From NCBI RefSeq assembly GCF_025860405.1, contig NZ_CP063785.1, positions 806,001 through 870,000 of the forward strand: a stretch of DNA of 64,000 nt, written 5' to 3'. Each line of letters starts with the position of its first letter. The first letter of the stretch is position 1. Below the pieces are notes generated by a model. That model saw only the letters and a list, made by a program, of their open reading frames with translations. It had not been told where the DNA came from and searched no databases. This DNA comes from Tolypothrix sp. PCC 7712 (lineage in GTDB: Bacteria > Cyanobacteriota > Cyanobacteriia > Cyanobacteriales > Nostocaceae). Positions 19,306 to 27,584 of this stretch are shown here, one piece after another. Position numbers and translations under genes: made by a program.

Positions 19306-19705
19306 ATTATTAAGGTTAGATATTTAAAAATAATTATGAGAATTATTTCATTAAAAAGATGTTTGAAAAAGTCTCATAAGTATCGGAAGGGATGGTTAAA
19401 TATAAAATTTATCGATGTTGCATCAAGTCGGGATGATTTAGCTCACGCAGAGGCGCAAAGCCGCAAAGAGGATAAGAGTTTTAATTTTCAATGAATCAAG
19501 TTTTATTCCATAATTCAGCAACAGCAATTTATCTTTTGCGGACATAACATAACATATTTGTTCGCTATTTTGCAGCATTCTATCCACATATTATTAACTG
19601 TCTGAATCTGTAAATTCTCTAGTTTCCATCAGAGATTGCAGCAGTAACAGCAATGCTAACTCTCAAGCTATTAACCCAGATACTGCTTTAGCAAAGTATT
19701 GGGCT
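19306..19705. other. Intergenic between lipoprotein and DeoR genes
   Basis: Contains the likely promoter of the metal-binding lipoprotein at the left and a short GC-richer patch (cgcagaggcgcaaagccgc, about 19446-19464) of a kind dispersed in these genomes. No gene or RNA was recognised. Confidence 0.35.
19329..19347. promoter_or_regulatory. Palindrome resembling a Fur/Zur-family operator
   Basis: AATAATT-ATGAG-AATTATT, a perfect 7-bp inverted repeat 24 bp upstream of the metal-binding lipoprotein start codon. AT-rich palindromes of this length are typical for Fur-family metal repressors. It is not an exact match to any consensus I can recite, so the regulator is a guess. Confidence 0.4.
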
Positions 19706-20464
19706 TTACTCATCACGAATAATTGTCAAACCTAAAGATTTGTAAGCAGCTAGCATTTGATTAGATACTGTCGGTGCAGTTACAAGGTAAGTCAGTGCAT
19801 GAATCGACTCCACTACATAAGGGGCGGCTGTGTCTAATTTTTCTGCGGTGACTAATCCCACGACTTCAGCCGAACCATCTATCATGGCTCGTTTGACATG
19901 GGCTTCATCTAAATTCGGTACACTGATGCCAACTTCCGGATGCAAACTGCACACTCCCAACATGCACAAATCTGCACGAATCATCCGTAAAGACTCAATG
20001 GTGACAGTACCGACGTTCACTAAGGCTTTTTTGTAGAGCTTACCACCCAACATTACAACTTCTATATGGGGATGTTCTGCTAAGGCGATCGCAATTGGTG
20101 GACTATTGGTGACGACTGTGGCTTGCAAATCTTTTGGTAAATGGCGGGTAACTTGCAGCGTAGTTGTTCCCCCATCTAAAATTACTACCTGCCCCGGACA
20201 AACTAATTTAGCCGCAGCAAGTGCGATCGCTTCTTTTTCTTTGGGCGCTTGTTTTTGGCGATCGGCGTAACTGGCGGTGGCTGGGGAAGTTAGCAGTGCG
20301 CCGCCATGTACACGCTGTAATAGTCCAGCTTCAGCTAATTCCCGCAAATCCCGCCGAATCGTGTCTTCAGAAACCTTGAGAACTGCACTCAGTTCCGTTG
20401 ACAGCACCTTTTTATCACGACGCAGAATTTCGAGGATGAATTGTCGGCGTTCAGCAGTGAGCAT
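19706..20464 (-). CDS. DeoR-family transcriptional regulator
   Basis: 252 residues: N-terminal DeoR helix-turn-helix (MLTAERRQFILEILRRDKK, then VSEDTIRRDLRELAEAGLLQRVHGGALL) and the C-terminal sugar-phosphate sensor domain with VILDGGTTTLQ, VTNSPPIAIALAEHP and MLGGKLYKK. These proteins repress sugar or nucleoside genes until a phosphorylated sugar binds. It diverges from the transketolase gene at 20929 across 464 bp, which makes control of that gene likely. Confidence 0.92.
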   Translation of the reverse strand: MLTAERRQFILEILRRDKKVLSTELSAVLKVSEDTIRRDLRELAEAGLLQRVHGGALLTSPATASYADRQKQAPKEKEAIALAAAKLVCPGQVVILDGGTTTLQVTRHLPKDLQATVVTNSPPIAIALAEHPHIEVVMLGGKLYKKALVNVGTVTIESLRMIRADLCMLGVCSLHPEVGISVPNLDEAHVKRAMIDGSAEVVGLVTAEKLDTAAPYVVESIHALTYLVTAPTVSNQMLAAYKSLGLTIIRDE

Positions 20465-20928
20465 AATTATTTTCCGGAAGTTGCGTTTTTAATCTTGAAA
20501 TTGCACGTTTGTGAGTTTATACTTATTGCATACAGTTCAATACAAATAAATCACAAGCATTAGACTCAATCTGATGTCCGCCTAATTGTCTAGCAAACAA
20601 CTCTCCTTGTGCTTATCGCTCTGAATCCTTACAGAGTAAGATTTTCGATTGACCAGTGTCAACCTAGCAATCAGTATTAAATCGGACTTGATATCACCTC
20701 CGGCTGCTTTTTCCTATACCAGCAAGCAGACATTTCAGCCTATCTTCTGTCAAAAGAGAGATTGCTGCTAGGGTTATTCATTTCACAATAGCGGTAAAGT
20801 GTATGTTTTCGTGCATTTAACCGTATCTTCACTTGGATTCAAGTACATTCGTGCATAGTTGATTGTTGACAGTTGACAGTTGACGGTTGACCAATGACAA
20901 ATGACAAATAACAAAGGACAAATAACAA
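20465..20928. promoter_or_regulatory. Divergent promoter region between the DeoR regulator and transketolase
   Basis: 464 bp holding both promoters and, presumably, the regulator's operators; no exact operator could be picked out. The right end (20864-20933) is a heptamer STRR that runs into the transketolase start. Confidence 0.45.
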
Positions 20929-20933
20929 ATGAC
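20864..20933 (+). repeat. STRR overlapping the transketolase ribosome site and start codon
   Basis: Tandem variants of TTGACAG and AATGACA / AATAACA. The last units supply both AAAGGA, the best ribosome-binding match, and the ATG at 20929 with its following GAC. Confidence 0.75.
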
Positions 20934-22830
20934 TAAATTTCCTATTGATCTCGGTGCTTACAAATATTTATCGCTCAATCCGGCGAATCCTACTTTGACG
21001 GCGGAACAAAGAGACTCACTCAAAGCCAATATTCAACTTTGCCGAGATGCGATCGTGTTTTTTACCGCTACAGGTGCAGCTAGAGGCGTGGGTGGTCACA
21101 CTGGCGGGCCATACGATACAGTTCCAGAAGTGATGATTCTCGATGCTTTCTTCCGGGGAGTATCTGAGCAATTTGTGCCGATTTTTTTTGATGAAGCTGG
21201 ACATCGTGTCGCTACCCAGTATCTGATGTCAACGCTGCATGGGGATTTACCCGCAGAGCGCCTGCTACAATATCGTGCAGCCCATTCTCATTTACCCGGA
21301 CACCCGGAATTAGGGTTTACTCCTGGGGTAAAATTTAGCTCTGGAAGATTGGGGCACGTCTGGCCTTACGTCAACGGTGTGGCGATGGCGAATCCTGGCA
21401 AAGTCGTTTTCTGCCTTGGTTCTGATGGTTCCCAGCAGGAAGGAAACGACGCAGAAGCGGCGCGGTTGGCTGTTGCTCAACATCTCAATGTGAAGCTAAT
21501 TATTGATGATAATGATGTGACCATCGCCGGACATCCTTCTAAATATTTACCTGGGTTCACCGTAGCCAAAACCTTAGAAGGTCATGGATTAAAGGTACTT
21601 CAGGGAGATGGGGAAGATTTAGACGATTTGTACAGCCGCCTATGCGAAGCCGTAAATACACCCGGTGCGATCGCAGTGATCAACAAACGCCCCATGTGTC
21701 CCGGTATTGCAGGTTTAGAAGGCTCAACCCACGGACATGATGTGATTTCCGTCGATTTAGCGATTAAATATCTCGAATCTCGCGGACAGACTGCGGCTGT
21801 AGATTACCTGAAAAATATCGAGAAACCCAAGCAAACCTATACATTTATTGGTTCTAGCGATAAATGGGGCGCTAACCGCAACGTCTTTGGGGAAGCTGTG
21901 GTCAATGTCCTCAGCCGCATGAGTGAAACCGAACGCAAAGAAAAAGTCTTAGTCATTGACAGCGACTTAGAAGGTTCCTGTGGATTGAAGAAAATACACG
22001 ATACCTATCCCGAAGTATTTATCCCCTCTGGCATCATGGAACGGGGTAATTTCTCGGCTGCGTCAGGGTTTGGGATGGTAAAAGGCAAACAAGGCATTTT
22101 CGCCACCTTCAGCGCCTTTTTAGAAATGTGCATTTCTGAAATTACAATGGCGCGATTGAACCAATCTAACGTTCTCTGTCACTTCTCCCATGCAGGTATC
22201 GATGACATGGCGGATAATACCTGTCACTTCGGCTTAAATAATATGTTTGCCGATAATGGCTTAGATGACCGCCATGACACAAGACTCTACTTCCCCGCCG
22301 ATGTAAATCAAATGACAGCTTGTGTAGAAGCTGTATTTTTTGACCCCGGATTGCGGTTTATCTTCTCCACCCGTTCCAAAGTACCTAATATTTTGGATAC
22401 TAATGGTAATGAATTCTTTGGCAGTGGTTATAAATTCGTCCCTGATAAAGATGAAGTCATCCGCGAAGGCACCCAAGGTTATATTGTCAGCTTTGGCGAT
22501 GCTTTATACCGTTCTTTAGATGCGGTAGAACGCTTGAAGCAAGAAGGCTTAGACGTAGGTTTAATTAACAAACCGACTTTAAACGTAGTGGATGAAGAAG
22601 CGATCGCTAAAATTGGCAAAGCACCTTTTGTTTTAGTAGTGGAAGCCTTCAACCGTCGCACTGGCTTAGGTAGCCGTTTTGGTTCCTGGCTGTTAGAACG
22701 CGGCTTGACTCCTAAATATGCTCACCTGGGGACTTATAGAGAAGGTTCCGGTGGCTTGTGGGAACAGTACCCCCATCAAGGTATCGATCCGGTGGGCATT
22801 ATCAAGAAGGTGAAAGAGTTAGTTGGCTAG
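20929..22830 (+). CDS. Transketolase-family, thiamine-diphosphate enzyme
   Basis: 633 residues. N-terminal thiamine-diphosphate domain with GHTGGPYDTVPEV, GRLGHVWPYVNG and the cofactor motif beginning GSDGSQQEGND and ending in DDND about 30 residues later. The middle pyrimidine-binding domain includes IDSDLEGSCG, and the C-terminal domain follows. The sequence is transketolase-like but diverges from the usual Calvin-cycle enzyme of about 670 residues, so it is likely an additional paralogue with a specialised sugar-phosphate substrate. The divergent DeoR regulator supports sugar-dependent control. The start lies in a heptamer repeat that provides the ribosome site. A strong terminator follows at 22977. 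Confidence 0.82.
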   Translation: MTKFPIDLGAYKYLSLNPANPTLTAEQRDSLKANIQLCRDAIVFFTATGAARGVGGHTGGPYDTVPEVMILDAFFRGVSEQFVPIFFDEAGHRVATQYLMSTLHGDLPAERLLQYRAAHSHLPGHPELGFTPGVKFSSGRLGHVWPYVNGVAMANPGKVVFCLGSDGSQQEGNDAEAARLAVAQHLNVKLIIDDNDVTIAGHPSKYLPGFTVAKTLEGHGLKVLQGDGEDLDDLYSRLCEAVNTPGAIAVINKRPMCPGIAGLEGSTHGHDVISVDLAIKYLESRGQTAAVDYLKNIEKPKQTYTFIGSSDKWGANRNVFGEAVVNVLSRMSETERKEKVLVIDSDLEGSCGLKKIHDTYPEVFIPSGIMERGNFSAASGFGMVKGKQGIFATFSAFLEMCISEITMARLNQSNVLCHFSHAGIDDMADNTCHFGLNNMFADNGLDDRHDTRLYFPADVNQMTACVEAVFFDPGLRFIFSTRSKVPNILDTNGNEFFGSGYKFVPDKDEVIREGTQGYIVSFGDALYRSLDAVERLKQEGLDVGLINKPTLNVVDEEAIAKIGKAPFVLVVEAFNRRTGLGSRFGSWLLERGLTPKYAHLGTYREGSGGLWEQYPHQGIDPVGIIKKVKELVG

Positions 22831-22976
22831 ATAAAGTGCGATCGCTAAAATATCATGGAAAAATCTAGCTATAAGCCTTGAAAACTCTACCTGGTATTTT
22901 GGCTTTTCTATCAATGCGTAAGTTCTATACCTATCGTTAGAGATGGTAGAGCAAGTGCTGACGTAAAATTTAGAGT

Positions 22977-23011
22977 CCCCACCCTTAATCAAATCTAGGG
23001 TGGGGAATTTT
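22977..23011 (+). terminator. Terminator after transketolase
   Basis: Perfect 9-bp stem CCCCACCCT / AGGGTGGGG (22977-23005) followed by AATTTT. Confidence 0.75.
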
Positions 23012-23044
23012 AATATTTAGAACAAATTTTGGCAGGATAGAGCA

Positions 23045-23440
23045 ATGCGTCGCTTGACTGTGTTTACAGTTTTGTATCTAACCTTAGGAACTTGTTTAGC
23101 CGCAATCGCACTTCAGCAACCTGACACGGCTTCAAAGCTTAAAAACGTTCTGTTCTTCAATGTAGGGCTATTGTATCTTTTCGCAGTGCTTAGTACCTTT
23201 CAGTTTTGGCAGCAATACGTTCTCAATAGTTACAGTAGACTGCGTGAGCAAGCTGTATGGAGGCAAAAAATAGGCGCGATCGCCCCCTGGCTAATCATTG
23301 CCACAACGCTTTTTTCCTTCGTCTTTATCGTGCTGACTGAAAACTGGACAAATTATGCAATCGGACAAGCAGCAACGACGCTAACGATCATCTTGTTATG
23401 TGTCGAACAGCTTTTCATCAGACATCGAAACTCATTATAA
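23045..23440 (+). CDS. Small four-span membrane protein, unknown function
   Basis: 131 residues with four hydrophobic helices (about 5-24, 33-55, 77-98 and 103-123) separated by short basic loops. No family was recognised. It has its own start just past the transketolase terminator and a hairpin with a T-run after it, so it is probably a single-gene unit. Confidence 0.6.
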   Translation: MRRLTVFTVLYLTLGTCLAAIALQQPDTASKLKNVLFFNVGLLYLFAVLSTFQFWQQYVLNSYSRLREQAVWRQKIGAIAPWLIIATTLFSFVFIVLTENWTNYAIGQAATTLTIILLCVEQLFIRHRNSL

Positions 23441-23530
23441 GCGAAACTCAACGACTGACTTGAAAATGGGCATTGGGCATTGGGCATTGGTAACTCTTTG
23501 CTATGCCCAATGCCCTATTCCCCATGCCCA

Positions 23531-23562
23531 AAAACTCCATCCCCTTGTGGGTGGAGTTTTTT
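23531..23562. terminator. Terminator hairpin after the small membrane protein
   Basis: AAAAACTCCATCCCC-TTG-TGGGTGGAGTTTTTT: a long GC-containing stem flanked by A and T runs, so it could act in both directions. Confidence 0.7.
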
Positions 23563-23724
23563 ATCTGGTCTGGTGTACGCCGTAATTGAGTAGCTTGTGT
23601 TGTCGCGTAGCACACCGATTTTTGGAAGGAAGTCTCCCGTAATCGTTCTTCGTTGTTGTAACGGGAGATAAATTGCTCCATTAAGATAGAGTTGGGTGCT
23701 ATAGGATTGCGGTAGGACTGGAAA

Positions 23725-24555
23725 ATGAAAATAACAGAAAAACTTGAGCGACTAAAAGCGATATTCGCAGAAATGGAGCAAGCGCTAATTGCTTACTCTG
23801 GGGGTGTTGATAGTACTTTGGTTGCCAAGATTGCGTATGATGTTTTAGGCGATCGCGCTTTGGCTGTGACGGCTGTTTCACCATCGCTATTGCCAGAAGA
23901 ATTGGAAGATGCGAAAATTCAAGCGGCAACTATTGGGATTCCTCATCAAATTGTCCAGACAAACGAAATGGACAATCCCAATTACACTTCCAATCCTGTC
24001 AATCGCTGCTATTTCTGCAAAAGTGAATTGCACGACACACTCAAACCTTTAGCTAGGGAATTGGGTTATCCCTACGTCGTGGATGGCGTGAATGCTGATG
24101 ATTTGCACGATTATCGCCCAGGAATTCAAGCAGCGAAAGAAAGAGGTGCGCGATCGCCTTTAGCGGAAGTTGGTGTTACGAAAATGGAAGTCCGCCAGCT
24201 TTCCCAAGAACTCGGTTTACCTTGGTGGGATAAACCAGCGCAACCTTGTCTTAGTTCACGGTTTCCCTATGGTGAGGAGATTACTGTTGCGAAGTTACAA
24301 CGCGTTGGGAGAGCAGAAATTTACCTGCGTAAGTTGGGGTTGAAAAATTTACGCGTGCGTTCTGAAGGGGATACAGCAAGGATTGAATTACCGCCAGAAC
24401 AAATCAAAGAGTTTGTGTTGACAACAGATTTACAGCAAATAGTGTCTGCTTTTCAAGATTTTGGTTTTATCTATGTCACCCTCGATTTGGAAGGTTATCG
24501 CAGTGGTAAGTTAAATCAAGTTTTGCAGCCGCAAGCCTTGAGCTTTAAAGCTTAG
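23725..24555 (+). CDS. larE: LarE-type ATP-dependent sacrificial sulfur transferase
   Basis: 276 residues. PP-loop ATP pyrophosphatase motif YSGGVDSTL at about 22-30; NRCYFCKSELHD with two cysteines near 92-95; DGVNADDLHDYRPG; and PCLSSRFPYG, the region carrying the cysteine that LarE proteins sacrifice to supply sulfur to the nickel-pincer cofactor of lactate racemase-like enzymes. LarB and LarC genes are not adjacent, so its role in this organism is inferred from family only. Start ATG 23725. Confidence 0.88.
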   Translation: MKITEKLERLKAIFAEMEQALIAYSGGVDSTLVAKIAYDVLGDRALAVTAVSPSLLPEELEDAKIQAATIGIPHQIVQTNEMDNPNYTSNPVNRCYFCKSELHDTLKPLARELGYPYVVDGVNADDLHDYRPGIQAAKERGARSPLAEVGVTKMEVRQLSQELGLPWWDKPAQPCLSSRFPYGEEITVAKLQRVGRAEIYLRKLGLKNLRVRSEGDTARIELPPEQIKEFVLTTDLQQIVSAFQDFGFIYVTLDLEGYRSGKLNQVLQPQALSFKA

Positions 24556-24727
24556 AATTCTGCAATTTGTCATTTGTCATTGAGTGTTTGGCGTTTTTTA
24601 TTTTTCCCCTAACTACGAAAATTTACTGAATAGTTACATTTTCTTGATTGAATTCCGAAAAAATGCTTGCATAATTACCTCAAAGGTTACGTAATATACC
24701 TTACACCTGCAAGCAAAGATTTTATCA

Positions 24728-26416
24728 ATGAAAAAATTTATTGTATTATTTTTCATCAGCTTATTGCTAGTTACAGCAACACCAGCAATGGCTCAATTTT
24801 CTCTACCTATCCCCATCCCAACAGTCCCCATCCCCATACCTGAGATCCCAACACCACAACTTCCCATCCCCGATATCACCAAACTTTTAGAGGGAGACCC
24901 CCCTATCAGCACCAGTTTTGCCGATACTCGCCAGCAATCTACCCTTCCCGATAACTTTAAACCCCAGAAATTCCAACGCTTAACAAAGCTACCACGCGGC
25001 GCTAACGGTGGTTTTTTATTGCGTCCGGGGGCTTTTGAATTGGCAGTGGAAAGCTACTGTTTACGAGCTGGTACTCATGGGCCTAGTCAGGGAAACGGCT
25101 ATCTCTACGCACCTCTAAAAGGTTCCAAAGCCGGACTTATCCGGCAAATTCTGCAAAACTCCGTCCGTTATCCAGAAATTCCCCAAAAAGATATACAAAT
25201 GTTGTTATGGGCAATAATAGCCCGCACAAAAATTAGTGATACTAACGCAGAAATCCAGCAGACAGCAGCAAAATTACTAACGAAAGATGAGATTTTTCAA
25301 CTCAATGGTGGTGCTTTGGGCTTAATACCCAAATCAGTACTAGATCAAGCCACTGCTAATTTGCCTTCTCCATTACGTTTGGTGTTTGAAACAGAAGCAC
25401 GTATCCGAGAAATGCTCACGATCAAGAGTACAAGTTACGCACAACTAGAACAAATTGCAGTGTTGGCTGGAGAACCGCAACGAGATGGGCCAGAAATACC
25501 AGAGGGTCGTTGGTCACTTAATCCCCAAGGATTTTACATCCGTTATCTGCCTACTTACTACAGCAAGACACTTATTCAGATTTACGTTCCTGATAATTTT
25601 CGTAAGCAAGCAAATGCAAATGTAAACTTAGCTGCTAAGTCTACAAAACAAGCATTACTTCTAACACAAGATGGAGGCGTAGAATATAATCCAGCTGGTG
25701 AAGTTGCTGTTCCTGGTGACACAGGAAGACAGCGCTTAGGTTTATCAGCTCGTCCGGCTGATGGAGGTACTCCCGATGCAGATAACGATGCAGGTAATAA
25801 CGCAGGTAATGACGCAAGCGGTACTCCTGGTACAGGTAATAATGCAAACGGTGCTTCTGGTACAGGCGATGATACAAATTCACAGCCAGACTCATCTGCT
25901 CCCAGAACAGGAAATACCCTAACACCTACACCTAAAGCGCCATCAAAATTAGAAATCTTTTGTAATCCTGTAGTCAGGCAGTCTCTTGACCAAGACTGGC
26001 AAGGAACACAAGCTGATAATAGAGAGAGACTGAGATGGGTGTTGTGGAATAGCACTACTGGAAAACTTTCAGTCACAAATGTCACAGTAGGAGATCCTAT
26101 TAGTGGTAGCGTTGCACCAGGAAACACCCCCCCTGATGAAAATGGTGTATACGTGGTGGGAATATATCATACCCATCCCCCCAAAAATCTAGACTCAGAA
26201 CCAGGTAGTGTTCAAGTACGTGGCCCTAGCCCTTTCAATGACATAATTAATGCAGATAAAAGGAAAGTACCTTCTCTAGTCAGAGATTATACAGATAATA
26301 ACCTCACAACCGTTGTGGACTATCTCTACGGCCCCAACAAAAGGGGTGAAGCACAACCCGGCGGCGACGTGATGACAAATGTTCATCAATTGCCTTTGGG
26401 TACATGTGGTTCTTAA
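24728..26416 (+). CDS. Secreted protein with a JAB/DUF4329-like C-terminal domain
   Basis: 562 residues. Signal peptide (MKKFIVLFFISLLLVTATPAMA), then a proline-isoleucine repeat (IPIPTVPIPIPEIP), a conserved-looking globular region (about 70-290), a low-complexity linker rich in Gly, Asn, Asp and Thr (about 345-400) and a C-terminal domain. That domain has IYHTHPP at 480-485 and GPSPFND at 499-505, an H-x-H ... S/P ... D arrangement reminiscent of JAB1/MPN metalloproteases or DUF4329 toxin tails. This is a resemblance, not a proven match; the upstream glutamate expected in JAB enzymes is not obvious. No immunity gene was identified next to it. Confidence 0.6.
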   Translation: MKKFIVLFFISLLLVTATPAMAQFSLPIPIPTVPIPIPEIPTPQLPIPDITKLLEGDPPISTSFADTRQQSTLPDNFKPQKFQRLTKLPRGANGGFLLRPGAFELAVESYCLRAGTHGPSQGNGYLYAPLKGSKAGLIRQILQNSVRYPEIPQKDIQMLLWAIIARTKISDTNAEIQQTAAKLLTKDEIFQLNGGALGLIPKSVLDQATANLPSPLRLVFETEARIREMLTIKSTSYAQLEQIAVLAGEPQRDGPEIPEGRWSLNPQGFYIRYLPTYYSKTLIQIYVPDNFRKQANANVNLAAKSTKQALLLTQDGGVEYNPAGEVAVPGDTGRQRLGLSARPADGGTPDADNDAGNNAGNDASGTPGTGNNANGASGTGDDTNSQPDSSAPRTGNTLTPTPKAPSKLEIFCNPVVRQSLDQDWQGTQADNRERLRWVLWNSTTGKLSVTNVTVGDPISGSVAPGNTPPDENGVYVVGIYHTHPPKNLDSEPGSVQVRGPSPFNDIINADKRKVPSLVRDYTDNNLTTVVDYLYGPNKRGEAQPGGDVMTNVHQLPLGTCGS

Positions 26417-26915
26417 TCCTCTTTTGTCAGATTAGGAGAATCTAATTCAATACAGGTCAGATAAGGTCATTAGTGATTGATTTGTCAGTTGTGGAAACAG
26501 CTAGCTCAATTGGGGGATTCTCCCCCAAACCCCCGATTGGGTGACGGTTTCGTCCCCCAAACCCCCTCCAAAATTATTGTTCGGTTTTTTGTTGGGTAAC
26601 TAGTTTTGTGGTTTTATTGTCAATTAATTTTCTTAACTAAGAATCTCAGAATCAGCCTGAGATTATTGTTTTCCGAGAGTGACAAAACAGGGTTAATTAG
26701 GGGTAATATCAATTTGGGATTTTGGTCTCAAACACTACTTATTACCCGATACTTCAATACCATTTCGACGTGCAGATTTTTGTCGAAACTGTGGAGTTTG
26801 TTGTTGATGACGACTTGCACAAGTGCCTCATATTCGTCACGAGGTTGCAACTTAATCTTGTGTGCCACAGTAGCAGAAGAAGTACACAGATTTCTGACTA
26901 GACAAGCAGTCCCTA
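26417..26915. other. Intergenic, with inverted G/C runs
   Basis: Near 26510-26580 a repeat-like stretch alternates GGGGGATTCTCCCCCAAAC and CCCCCGATTGGG, similar to dispersed palindromes in these genomes. A short open frame on each strand (for example QPRDEYEALVQVVINNKLH on the minus strand) may be the remnant of a gene but has no start. Nothing firm. Confidence 0.3.
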
Positions 26916-27410
26916 TTAATCAGCGATCGCCCATCTGACATAAGGACGAGAAGCTGCTACAGTCTTGTAAGTAATTTCCTTAGCATTTGCCTGAATTTTT
27001 CGCAAATCTACACGGAAATATGCTTGCTTATTCTTAAATTGCACATTGTAAAATGTGTATTCTTTATTCTGTGCTTGACCAACACAAGAAGCATAATTAT
27101 CGTTTAAGTTGGCAACATATTCTACAACTTGCTTATTAGATGAAACTAATTTTGTGGTGTTAGAAAATGGTCTAGTGTCAGCAATTACTGTATGTTCAGC
27201 ACCACCTTCATAAGGTAGTGTCAACCACCATAAACCAACTGACTCAGGACAAGTACCTGCAGTACTTTGGATATTTAATTTGACATTTGGTGTAGTAATT
27301 GGCCCTGCTGCTGATTCTGGTTGCGCTTGTGCATTAGCCGAAATTATGCTTGCTACTGCTAAGGGAGATAGAATTACACCAATAGTTGTTAATTTTAGCC
27401 AAGTATTCAT
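26916..27410 (-). CDS. Secreted protein of unknown function
   Basis: About 164 residues from ATG 27410 (MNTWLKLTTIGVILSPLAVA...ANAQAQ, a signal peptide); a longer frame begins at 27431. The mature part has three cysteines (TCPESVG, ASCVGQ) and a beta-rich pattern with YEGGAEHTVIADTRPF and YTFYNVQFKNKQAYFRVD. No family was recognised. It lies tail-to-tail with the secreted JAB-like protein across 499 bp. Confidence 0.6.
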   Translation of the reverse strand: MNTWLKLTTIGVILSPLAVASIISANAQAQPESAAGPITTPNVKLNIQSTAGTCPESVGLWWLTLPYEGGAEHTVIADTRPFSNTTKLVSSNKQVVEYVANLNDNYASCVGQAQNKEYTFYNVQFKNKQAYFRVDLRKIQANAKEITYKTVAASRPYVRWAIAD

Positions 27411-27584
27411 ATAGATTTTTTGCAAATTCAACCTATCTAATTAATATTGACTCGCAAAATATTGCAAAAGTGCCGTCTTATTTAAGATTACCGTGTTGTC
27501 AGTTACAGTTCTACACAACTAATTCAGCAACAATGTTAATAAATACTTGAGAATGCAGCCTCATCGGAATATTGCGGCTCTTTC

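Noticed and set aside
25582..26127. 181-codon minus-strand frame inside the secreted JAB-like gene
   Set aside because: Antisense shadow of a gene with a signal peptide and coherent domains.
26606..26938. 110-codon plus-strand frame
   Set aside because: Low-complexity composition, no ribosome site, no recognisable sequence; overlaps the end of the secreted-protein gene.
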